Part shown: piece after piece, positions 1 to 6,435 of the stretch
Layout of the letters: each line of letters starts with the position of its first letter
How positions within the stretch are numbered: position 1 is the stretch's first letter
From: DASRDR01 sp963812945 [NCBI: uncultured Candidatus Rokubacteria bacterium]
GTDB taxonomy: Bacteria; Methylomirabilota; Methylomirabilia; Rokubacteriales
DNA length: 42,350 nt
Assembly: GCA_963812945.1 (NCBI GenBank)
Contig: CAWEXD010000002.1
Location: 1 to 42,350 of the forward strand
Direction: 5' to 3'
Made by a program: the position numbers and the translations under genes
Notes under the pieces: generated by a model
The model's input: the letters and a program-made list of their open reading frames with translations, nothing else
What the model was told of the DNA's origin: nothing
The model's database searches: none

Positions 1-359
1 CGGCCGAGCCGCCGCGCGAGCTCGCGAATCGGGAGCGGGCGGCCCGCCGCCCGCGACGCCGCCAGCGCGACGGCGAGCGCGAGCTGGGTACCTGCCCCGA
101 ATCCGGCGTGGTGCGGGATCGCCTCGACCAGCCGGACGGCCACCGCGCCGGCCCCGAGCTCGGGTTCGAGGCGCGCCTGGATGGCGCGGATCGGCTCCGC
201 GGTCGCGACCGGCCCGCCGGCCGGCCCGGGGCTCGCCTCGACGATGCAGCGCGGCCGCTCGAGGGCGACGCCGATCGATCCGTAGCGCCGCCCGCACGCG
301 CCGTTCAGATCGAGGAACCCCAGGTGGAGCCGCGCCCCGGCCTCGACGATCGTCCGCAT
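1..359 (-). CDS. mptG: Beta-ribofuranosylaminobenzene 5'-phosphate synthase (beta-RFAP synthase), N-terminal part
   Basis: The gene runs off the left edge of the window, so only the first 119 or so residues are visible. The start is the ATG at 357-359, giving MRTIVEAGARLHLGFLDLNG. Diagnostic features are the ARLHLGFLDLNG opening, the GRRYGSIGVALE segment at about residues 22-33, and the GHMP-kinase-superfamily nucleotide/phosphate loop IPHHAGFGAGTQLALAVA near residues 80-97. Beta-RFAP synthase condenses PRPP with 4-hydroxybenzoate or p-aminobenzoate in the first committed step of (tetrahydro)methanopterin synthesis. It lies 26 bp downstream of the DUF447 gene and is the last visible gene of the fae-ftr-DUF447 operon, so cofactor synthesis is co-transcribed with use of the cofactor. 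The family call is strong; the full length cannot be judged. Confidence 0.85.
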   Translation of the reverse strand, partial: MRTIVEAGARLHLGFLDLNGACGRRYGSIGVALERPRCIVEASPGPAGGPVATAEPIRAIQARLEPELGAGAVAVRLVEAIPHHAGFGAGTQLALAVALAASRAAGRPLPIRELARRLG

Positions 360-385
360 GCCGTTGCCTCGGCGATCCGGGGCGA

Positions 386-961
386 TCAGGCGCCGCCCGT
401 CAGCCGCGCGACGTGGGCGCGGACGTACGCCATCGCCTCGCGCTCGGCCGGGCCGCCGGTCTTGTCCACGAGCGGGCCCAGACGGTCCAGCTCCCGGAGC
501 ACCTCGTCCGTCGGGAGACGCCGCGCCCGCGAGGCGAGGATGCTCGCCTCCACCACGGCATGCTTCGCCCGGCAGAGCCCGGCGAACGGCCGGCCCATGG
601 CACTCGCCACCACGCGCGCGGTGACATCGGCGCGGCCGCCGCCGGCGGGCCTGGGCTCGGGGACCGCCACCTCCTCGACGAGTACCTCGCGCCAGTGGCA
701 GGCGTCCGCCAGGATGGCGCCCTGGACGCGCGTCGCCGGCCGGCTCGGGAAGCGTTCGCGCGAGAGCGCGCTCTTCGCGAAGACCAGGACGTCGTCGGTG
801 ACGTTGACGACCGCCTCGCGCGCCCGGACGAGGTTCCGGAACGTGCGCGTGCCGACGTAGGGCCGGATCACGAGCCGCTCGTCCCCCCAGACGACGCCCA
901 TGGCGGCGAAGTTCGCTTGCCCGTCCTCGTCCAGCGTGGTCACCACCGTCTCGAGGATCAT
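386..961 (-). CDS. DUF447 family protein linked to H4MPT C1 metabolism
   Basis: 191 residues, starting MILETVVTTLDEDGQANFAAMGVVWGDE. The opening, with a beta-rich segment followed by VGTRTFRNLVRAREAVVNVTDDV, is typical of DUF447 proteins, which have a flavin-reductase-like split-barrel fold by family knowledge. DUF447 genes are restricted mostly to methanogens and H4MPT-dependent methylotrophs and recur in C1 gene clusters; the biochemical role is not settled as far as I know. Its position between ftr and beta-RFAP synthase supports a role in making or handling methanopterin. There is no signal peptide or membrane segment, so it should be cytoplasmic. No strong ribosome-binding site is visible before the ATG; a G/C palindrome (974-989) lies only about 13 bp upstream and could affect its translation. 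Confidence 0.8.
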   Translation of the reverse strand: MILETVVTTLDEDGQANFAAMGVVWGDERLVIRPYVGTRTFRNLVRAREAVVNVTDDVLVFAKSALSRERFPSRPATRVQGAILADACHWREVLVEEVAVPEPRPAGGGRADVTARVVASAMGRPFAGLCRAKHAVVEASILASRARRLPTDEVLRELDRLGPLVDKTGGPAEREAMAYVRAHVARLTGGA

Positions 962-973
962 TCATCTTGGGGG

Positions 974-989
974 GGAGCGGCGCCGCTCC
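974..989. repeat. 16 bp perfect palindrome in the ftr-DUF447 gap
   Basis: The sequence GGAGCGGC/GCCGCTCC is a perfect self-complementary 16-mer flanked by a G run on one side and a C run on the other, so a longer imperfect hairpin (about 969-996) is possible. It sits between the ftr stop and the DUF447 start. There is no T run, so it is more likely an mRNA-processing or translation-modulating hairpin than an intrinsic terminator. Its role is inferred. Confidence 0.5.
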
Positions 990-1051
990 TCCCCCCACCC
1001 CCCCACCACATTGATCTATTGCCTGGCGACGAGATGTCGCGTCGAGGTTGC

Positions 1052-1951
1052 TCATGAGTTGGCCTCGAGGATCTTGTGGAGGTGCAGGGGATACTGGCCG
1101 AGCTTCCCGCCGTAGTTGCCGGCGCTGATCTGGACCACGCCGGGGCCGCACGCGGCCCGGACTCCCACGCGCATCGCGGCCTCGACCGCCTCCTGGTCCA
1201 GCCCGTCGATGACGACCTCGTAGACCGCGTGGACGTCCGCCGGCAGGCGGCTTCGGCCGTGGCCTCGGAGCGTGGGGCAGTACTCCTCGTTCGTCGAGGC
1301 GCGCAGCGCCTTGTAGCGGGAGCCGACCTTGCTGCCGCTCCGGACGACGCCGCCGGGGAAGGGGAGGATGACGCCGGGCACCGCGCGGATCGCGCGGACG
1401 GCGGCCTCCGCCGCGCCGAGGGCGGCCGCCTGATCGGTCGCGAGGATCAGGAAGTTGCCGCCCGCCACCGCGCGCTGCACGCCGAACGTGTCCTCGCACA
1501 GGAACTCGCCGTCCATCACCGGCACCCGCCAGTAGCGCCGGCCGTCCAGCTTCTTGCTCGCCTGGTGGCCGTCCCCGAAGAATCGGAGGAGGCCGCCGAC
1601 CTTCACCGATTCCTCTCCCGGCCGGAGCCCGTTGAAGCAGGCCGTGGTGGGGCAGGTCATCACGCACTGCCCGATGCGGTTGACGAGCGCCTTGCCGAGG
1701 GCGGCGGTGTTGAACCCGAAGACGAGGATGCTCACGCCCGGCCGGCCGTCGGCCGTCTCGGCCGCCGGCACATCGTGCTCGACGCCGGCCTCGGCGTCGC
1801 AGCCGATCACCGAGGTCGCATAGCCGGTCGCCAGCGCGGCCGCCGTGCGCGCCCAGCCGGCCGTCTCGGCGGTCACGATCGCGCGGGCGGCGCGCATCTT
1901 GAACGCCTCGGCGAACGTGTCCTCGATCTCCACCCCGTTGACGCGCAGCAT
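1052..1951 (-). CDS. ftr: Formylmethanofuran:H4MPT formyltransferase
   Basis: 299 residues, the usual length for Ftr/FhcD. The start MLRVNGVEIEDTFAEAFKMRA matches the conserved N-terminus (INGVEIEDTFAEAF), and characteristic internal segments include GRPGVSILVFGF, IGQCVMTCPTTACFNG, GDGHQASK, FLCEDTFG and STNEEYCPTLRG. The enzyme moves the formyl group between methanofuran and tetrahydromethanopterin. In methylotrophic bacteria it works in the Fhc complex to produce formate from formyl-H4MPT. It is cytoplasmic. It is the second gene of the operon, separated from fae by a 143 bp spacer holding two strong hairpins. The other Fhc subunits (FhcA, B, C) are not in this window. Confidence 0.95.
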   Translation of the reverse strand: MLRVNGVEIEDTFAEAFKMRAARAIVTAETAGWARTAAALATGYATSVIGCDAEAGVEHDVPAAETADGRPGVSILVFGFNTAALGKALVNRIGQCVMTCPTTACFNGLRPGEESVKVGGLLRFFGDGHQASKKLDGRRYWRVPVMDGEFLCEDTFGVQRAVAGGNFLILATDQAAALGAAEAAVRAIRAVPGVILPFPGGVVRSGSKVGSRYKALRASTNEEYCPTLRGHGRSRLPADVHAVYEVVIDGLDQEAVEAAMRVGVRAACGPGVVQISAGNYGGKLGQYPLHLHKILEANS

Positions 1952-2026
1952 CGTGGATGATCAGCCGGGGATGAGGCGGAGCGTCTCCGACCGCATGGGT
2001 CTGCCTCGGCGAGTGGAGCGGCCCGC

Positions 2027-2065
2027 GACACCCCGCGGCCCGTGAGCCAGCGGCCGCGAGGTGTC
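2027..2065 (-). promoter_or_regulatory. Long hairpin in the fae-ftr spacer
   Basis: Arms 2027-2040 and 2052-2065 pair over 14 positions with one mismatch around an 11 nt loop. It lies on the transcript between fae and ftr. There is no downstream T run, so it is not a classical intrinsic terminator. It could stabilise the upstream fae message or act as a partial terminator so that fae exceeds ftr. Confidence 0.5.
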
Positions 2066-2073
2066 CCGACCGC

Positions 2074-2094
2074 GCGCGGCGACGGTCGCCGCGC
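2074..2094 (-). promoter_or_regulatory. Hairpin directly after the fae stop codon
   Basis: Arms 2074-2083 and 2085-2094 are perfectly complementary (10 bp) around a single central base, so in practice the tip would open to a small loop. It begins at the base after the fae TAG (2095-2097 on this strand). Together with the hairpin at 2027-2065 it makes a tandem structured 3' end for the fae message. Confidence 0.55.
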
Positions 2095-2601
2095 CTACGC
2101 GAAGGGGTGCTTGGCCGACTCCTTCTGGGCGATGACGGCGTCGACCGTCGGCTGGTGCTTCATCGCCCGCAGGATCGACTCCTTGGTCGCCCGGTAGTTG
2201 TAGTCGTAGATCTTCTTGTTGTCCGACGCGTCCCAGTGGATGAAGACGCCGACGATCACGCAGAGGTCGTTCGCGCTGCCCTTGGGAATCGTCCCGTCGG
2301 CGACGCTGTCCACGACCGCCTTGGCCACGGCCGCCTGCGCGGGGCCGAACATCTGGACCGCCTGCCCGGCGCCCTTGATCGTGACCTTGTTGAACATGAC
2401 CGTGTCCGGCTTGGCCGGCACGTTCGGGGCCAGCACGGCCAGGAGCCCGTTGTGGCCCGCGGTCTGCGCGGCGAGCCGCTGTACGAACGCCACGCCGGCC
2501 GGCCCGCTCTTCGATCCGATGATCAGGTCGATGTGGGCGACCTCGTTACCGTCGCCGACCAGTGACTCACCCACCAGGAAGCTGTGACCATCCGTTGCCA
2601 T
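2095..2601 (-). CDS. fae: Formaldehyde-activating enzyme
   Basis: 168 residues with the ATG at 2599-2601, preceded by GGGAGGGATCGT; this beats a longer frame beginning nine codons upstream because it has the good ribosome-binding site and matches family N-termini. Recognisable family segments are [15 protein letters not shown], whose His23 corresponds to the proposed catalytic His, [24 protein letters not shown], and [24 protein letters not shown]. Fae catalyses condensation of formaldehyde with H4MPT to methylene-H4MPT and is one of the most abundant proteins in methylotrophs. It is cytoplasmic and the first gene of the operon, reading from a near-consensus promoter at 2677-2705. Confidence 0.97.
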   Translation of the reverse strand: MATDGHSFLVGESLVGDGNEVAHIDLIIGSKSGPAGVAFVQRLAAQTAGHNGLLAVLAPNVPAKPDTVMFNKVTIKGAGQAVQMFGPAQAAVAKAVVDSVADGTIPKGSANDLCVIVGVFIHWDASDNKKIYDYNYRATKESILRAMKHQPTVDAVIAQKESAKHPFA

Positions 2602-2676
2602 ACGATCCCTCCCGTAGCTAGGGCGCACTCAGTGTGTGGACGTCCCGCATCGTCGAACCACCGCTGGGTGGCGCCA

Positions 2677-2705
2677 ATACTAGGGAGGGGTCCACCGGCT
2701 GTCAA
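2677..2705 (-). promoter_or_regulatory. Sigma70-type promoter of the fae operon
   Basis: On the minus strand, TTGACA (2700-2705) is followed by a 17 bp spacer and TAGTAT (2677-2682), close to the housekeeping consensus and unusually strong for such GC-rich DNA. Transcription should start near 2670, leaving a leader of about 70 nt. The leader contains a small CCACC/GGTGG hairpin (2658-2671) and the GGGAGG ribosome-binding site of fae. Only 22 bp separate the -35 box from the upstream transporter's stop codon. Confidence 0.8.
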
Positions 2706-2727
2706 GGCGCGGATCCATGGACACGCG

Positions 2728-5244
2728 TCAGAGGAGCCCGAGGACTCGCCAGTAGGGCACCGCGAGCGCGAGGCCGAGGAGCGTGAGGGCGGTGTAGGCC
2801 AGCGCGAAGCGCCGGGCCTGCTCGTGCGAGAACAGCCGGTCCTCGGATGCGGCGCGCGCCACCATGTAGCTCGACGTCTGGAAGGGGAAGACCCACGCCA
2901 CGGAGGTCGCCAGGAGCGCGATCGTCACCGCCCAGGGCTCCACGCCCGCTGCCGTGGCCACGGGGATCAGGGTCAGGCTCGCGAGGAGGACCGTGAGGTC
3001 CTGCTCGAGCACGAGCCGGAGCACCAGGCTCACCAGGGCCGCGGCCAGCACCATGGAGAGCGGCCCGGGGCGGACCGGGCCCAGCACGTTGCCGATCAGC
3101 GCTCCGGCCGCGGCGTCGACGCCGAGGGTGGTGGCCAGCCGCCCGAGGCTCAGGACGATGCCGAAGAACAAGAGCATGCCCCAGTCGAGCGACTGGAGGG
3201 CCGGGCCGTCGAAGGTGCCGACCGCGGCCGCCGCCAGGAGCCCGAGGAGCGCGACGGTCGCGAGATCGAGGCGGAGCCACGGCGCCGCGATCCAGCCGGC
3301 CACCGTCAGCGTCAGGATGAGCGCCATCGCGGTCTCGCGGACGGACGGGGGCCCGAGGAGCGCGACCTGGAGCCCGACTCGCTCGCGGGGCGGCGGGGGG
3401 ACGGGCGCCGGCCGGAAGAGCGTGATGAGAAGGAGGAGCGCGCCCAGCCCGAGGAACGCGCCCAGCGGCAAGGCGGCCACCAGCCACTGGACCCAGCCGA
3501 CCCGCCCCCGGCTCGCCTCCGGCAAGAGGCCCCACGCGAGGAGGCACGTGCCGGAGCCGCTCAACGCCACGAACATGAGCGGACCGGCGCCGGTCCAGGC
3601 GGCCAGCCCCAGCACGGCGGAGGCGCCCGATCGGTCGGGCACCCGGAGCGCTTCGGCCAGGGCCCGGGCCAGCGGGAGGACGAGGGACGCGCGCCCGGTC
3701 GCCGACGGGATCAGCGGTGTCAGGGCGAGCCCCGACAGCAGCAGCGTCACCGCCTGGCGGAGCGTGCCGCTCGGCACGCTCTTGACGAGAAGGAGCCCGA
3801 TCCGGTAGAGCAGGCCGGACCGCCCGGTGGCGGCGGCCAGCCCGTAGACCGCGATCACGAAGAGCCACTCCCGCGAGGCGAGCCCGGCGAGCGCCTCGGC
3901 GGGGCGCGCCACGCCGAGGAGAATCCACGCCGCGGCGAGCCCCAGTCCCACCGTGAAGTCCGGCACCGAGCGGCTCAGCATCGCCACGATCGCCGCCACG
4001 AGCAAGGTCACGAACCTCCAGCCGGGAGAGGCGCCCGGCCAGGCCGCGACGAGGACGAGGGCCGCCGCGGCGACCAGGCACGCCCGGCTCGGCCAGCCCG
4101 TCCGCCGCGGGGTCGGCGCCTCGCCGGTGACGCGCGGGCGCAGCGCGACGCCGGCCACCGGGCGCTCGCCCGCCGCGAGCGCGAGACGGGAGATCTCCTG
4201 GGCGAGGCGGGGGCCGTCGTCGCGGTTCGGCGCGCGGAGCGCCTGGCCCAGCGCTCGGCGGAGCACCTCCACGGCGCGGCCGCGCTCCCCGCGGCCCTCG
4301 TGGAAGGCGGCCCGCGCCAGCGCCAGGTCCGGATCGTCCGCCACCGCCTGGTCGTCCAGCCGCTCGATCCATCGCCGGGCGGGATCGGACGGGAGCGGCG
4401 GCACCGCCCGCAGGCCCCGGCCGAGCGTGACACCCAGTGTCGGGGCGTCCGCGTGAGCGGCGAGCACTCCGAGTGCGGCGTCCCACGCGCCGACAGCCTC
4501 GAGCCGCGCCGCCAGCGCCTCGGCCCGGCTCCGCAGGCGCGCCGGGTCCTCGTCCCGCCGCAGCCGCTCGCGCAGGACGTCCCGCACGACGGTGCCGCCG
4601 CCCGGGCCGACGCCGAGGTCGGCGAGATCGGCGATGACCGTGCTCGCGCGATCGCCGAGCAGCGTGGCCACGTCGGCCGGCGCCTCGAGCAGGCTCGCCT
4701 CGAGCACCGCCTGACGGCGATCGGGCGGCAGGCGCTCGAGCGCGGCCTCGACGCCAGCCGCCAGCGCTTGCTCCTCCACGAGGCGCATCCGGTTGGCGGA
4801 GGCCAGGCGGCGGCTGAGCTCCCGCGCGATCGCCAGGAAGCTCGACGGCTGCTGACGCACCAGCGCTTCGAATCGCTCACGCTCCAGGCGGAGCACCCGG
4901 CTCGGCGTCTCCGCGCGGACCGTGGCCGACCGCGGCTCGCCGGTGAGGAGCGCCATCTCGCCGAAGAAGTCTCCGGGACCGAGGCCGTCGATCCGGCGGG
5001 AAGCCCCGCCGGCGGGATCGTGGACGTGGATGCCCAGCCGCCCGGCGGTGACCACGTACAGGCAGTCGCCCGGCTCGCCCTGGCGGCAGACCGTCTCGCC
5101 CTCCGCGAGGGCGACGGGATCGAGGTGCGCCGCCAGCTGGGCCAGCGCGATCCGATCGATCCCCGCGAAGAGAGGGATCCGGGTGAGGACGTCCTCCAGC
5201 TGTGGGAGCTCTGGCGGCGGGTCGTTCGGTGTCCCGGCGGTCAT
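2728..5244 (-). CDS. Cyclic-nucleotide-binding domain fused to an SLC13/DASS-type transporter
   Basis: 838 residues. An N-terminal CNMP-binding domain occupies about residues 18-135, with the phosphate-binding cassette GEMALLTGEPRSATV at about 93-107. A helical, Ala/Leu/Arg-rich region (about 150-390) follows, whose repeated helix pairs look TPR-like. From about residue 400 to the end there are many membrane segments arranged as in divalent-anion:Na+ symporters. The SLC13 clamp motifs are altered: TPLIPSATGRASLVLP in the first half and VFPFQTSSYMV in the second, where the family usually shows an SNT-type motif. A cytoplasmic ligand domain in front of a carboxylate/sulfate-type carrier suggests gating by cAMP or another nucleotide. 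The substrate is unknown. No clear Shine-Dalgarno precedes the ATG at 5242-5244. Confidence 0.8.
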   Translation of the reverse strand: MTAGTPNDPPPELPQLEDVLTRIPLFAGIDRIALAQLAAHLDPVALAEGETVCRQGEPGDCLYVVTAGRLGIHVHDPAGGASRRIDGLGPGDFFGEMALLTGEPRSATVRAETPSRVLRLERERFEALVRQQPSSFLAIARELSRRLASANRMRLVEEQALAAGVEAALERLPPDRRQAVLEASLLEAPADVATLLGDRASTVIADLADLGVGPGGGTVVRDVLRERLRRDEDPARLRSRAEALAARLEAVGAWDAALGVLAAHADAPTLGVTLGRGLRAVPPLPSDPARRWIERLDDQAVADDPDLALARAAFHEGRGERGRAVEVLRRALGQALRAPNRDDGPRLAQEISRLALAAGERPVAGVALRPRVTGEAPTPRRTGWPSRACLVAAAALVLVAAWPGASPGWRFVTLLVAAIVAMLSRSVPDFTVGLGLAAAWILLGVARPAEALAGLASREWLFVIAVYGLAAATGRSGLLYRIGLLLVKSVPSGTLRQAVTLLLSGLALTPLIPSATGRASLVLPLARALAEALRVPDRSGASAVLGLAAWTGAGPLMFVALSGSGTCLLAWGLLPEASRGRVGWVQWLVAALPLGAFLGLGALLLLITLFRPAPVPPPPRERVGLQVALLGPPSVRETAMALILTLTVAGWIAAPWLRLDLATVALLGLLAAAAVGTFDGPALQSLDWGMLLFFGIVLSLGRLATTLGVDAAAGALIGNVLGPVRPGPLSMVLAAALVSLVLRLVLEQDLTVLLASLTLIPVATAAGVEPWAVTIALLATSVAWVFPFQTSSYMVARAASEDRLFSHEQARRFALAYTALTLLGLALAVPYWRVLGLL

Positions 5245-5322
5245 CGGGCCGTCACGGTGCCCATCACGGTGGCAGGATAGCGCCGGACGCCCGCCCGAGC
5301 GGCCGATCTCGACTCGGCGGCC

Positions 5323-5736
5323 TCAGCGGTTGGCGATCGCCCGGTGGATGGCCGCGATCAGCGAGTCGTCGTCGAAGGGCTTCCGGAGGTACTCGATAGC
5401 GCCTGCCCGGCGCGCCCGCTCGCGCGTCGGTGCATCGTCGTGGGCGGTGATGATGACGACCGGCGTCCGGACCCCGGCCGTCGCCAGCTGCTCCTGCAGG
5501 TCCAGGCCGCTCAGGCCGCCGAGATGGACGTCCAGGACGAGGCAATCCGCTACGCCGCGGTGCCGGGACCCGAGGAACGCCTCCGCCGACGAGAAAGTCT
5601 CCACCCGGAACCCGGTGGCGTCGAGGAGACGCCGGAGGGCGCGCAGGAGCGAGTCGTCGTCATCGACGACGCACACCATCGGTGATCGTCCGACTCGATA
5701 TGGCGGCGCTTCCTGGCTGACCATGGCGCGGCTCAC
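5323..5736 (-). CDS. Stand-alone response-regulator receiver domain
   Basis: 137 residues from a GTG start; an ATG four codons later (5722-5724), preceded by AGGTGA, is equally plausible. The fold is a single REC domain: acidic pocket DDDD (25-28), phospho-acceptor Asp69 in CLVLDVHL, Thr97 in IITAHD and Lys119 in YLRKPF. There is no output domain, so it should act by protein-protein contact, as a phosphate sink or as a relay to other proteins. It is 75 bp downstream of the FixJ-type regulator and reads in the same direction, so the kinase at 6432-9473, the regulator and this receiver look like one signalling unit. Confidence 0.85.
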   Translation of the reverse strand: MSRAMVSQEAPPYRVGRSPMVCVVDDDDSLLRALRRLLDATGFRVETFSSAEAFLGSRHRGVADCLVLDVHLGGLSGLDLQEQLATAGVRTPVVIITAHDDAPTRERARRAGAIEYLRKPFDDDSLIAAIHRAIANR

Positions 5737-5811
5737 CTATCGTTGCTCCCATCTACACGCAGGCGGCGACCCTTGGCTATTGGCCTTTGGTCCAACGCCC
5801 AGGACCGACTG

Positions 5812-6435
5812 TCAAGGGTTCGACGACAAGGGGCCGAGCTTGTTCAGGAGCCGGACGAGGTCGGCGACGGAGTCGGTTGCCATCTTTTGCATGGCCCGGC
5901 CGCGGTGGACCTTGATGGTCTTTTCCGCCACGCCGAGGCGGTCGCCGATCTGCTTGTTGAGGAGCCCCGTGGCCACGAGGTCGAGCACCTCGCGCTCCCG
6001 CGGCGTCAGGGTGTCGAGGCGGCGCTCGATGATGGCGCGCTCCGCCTGCTCCGCCCGCGCCTCGTGGCTCCGGCGGAGCGCCCGCTGGATCCCCTCCAGG
6101 AGCTCCTGCTCGTCGACAGGCTTCTGGAGGAAGTCGAGGGCGCCTTCCTTCATCGCGCGGACGCTTGCCGGAACGGTCCCGTGGCCCGTCACGAAGATGA
6201 TCGGCAGCCGGTGCCGGGCATCTCCCATGGCGGTCTGGAGGTCGAGGCCGCTCTCCCCGGGGAGGCGCACGTCGAGGACCAGGCATCCAGGACGGTCGCG
6301 GGGCGTGCGGTCCAGAAAGGCCCTGGCGGAGGGAAACGTCTCGACCTCGATCCCGGCGGCCGCGATCAGCCGGGCGAGCGCCCGGCGCACGGACGCGTCG
6401 TCGTCCACCACGTAGACGACGCCCTCCGGCATCAT
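5812..6435 (-). CDS. FixJ/NarL-type response regulator
   Basis: 207 residues. A receiver domain (about 5-120) has acidic residues D11-D13, phospho-acceptor Asp55 in CLVLDVRLPG, Thr83 in FVTGHG and Lys105 in FLQKPV. A LuxR-type helix-turn-helix (about 140-200, LTPREREVLDLVATGLLNKQ and VAEKTIKVHRGRAM) follows. The Q-linker and the GHGTVPASVRAMKEGALDFL helix are typical of the FixJ/TodT branch. The start overlaps the stop of the histidine kinase by 4 bp (ATGA), so the two are translationally coupled and almost certainly partners. DNA targets are unknown; the repeat array at 9569-9597 upstream of the kinase is a candidate. Confidence 0.92.
   Translation of the reverse strand: MMPEGVVYVVDDDASVRRALARLIAAAGIEVETFPSARAFLDRTPRDRPGCLVLDVRLPGESGLDLQTAMGDARHRLPIIFVTGHGTVPASVRAMKEGALDFLQKPVDEQELLEGIQRALRRSHEARAEQAERAIIERRLDTLTPREREVLDLVATGLLNKQIGDRLGVAEKTIKVHRGRAMQKMATDSVADLVRLLNKLGPLSSNP

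Noticed and set aside
2584-5280. Roughly 900-codon open frame antisense to the transporter fusion
   Set aside because: Low-complexity Arg/Glu/Gly/Gln protein without motifs, a GC-bias shadow of the real gene.
5810-5838. TTGACA at the end of the FixJ-type regulator gene as promoter of the receiver-only gene
   Set aside because: A good -35 box is present at 5810-5815 on the minus strand, but no acceptable -10 hexamer lies 16-18 bp downstream.
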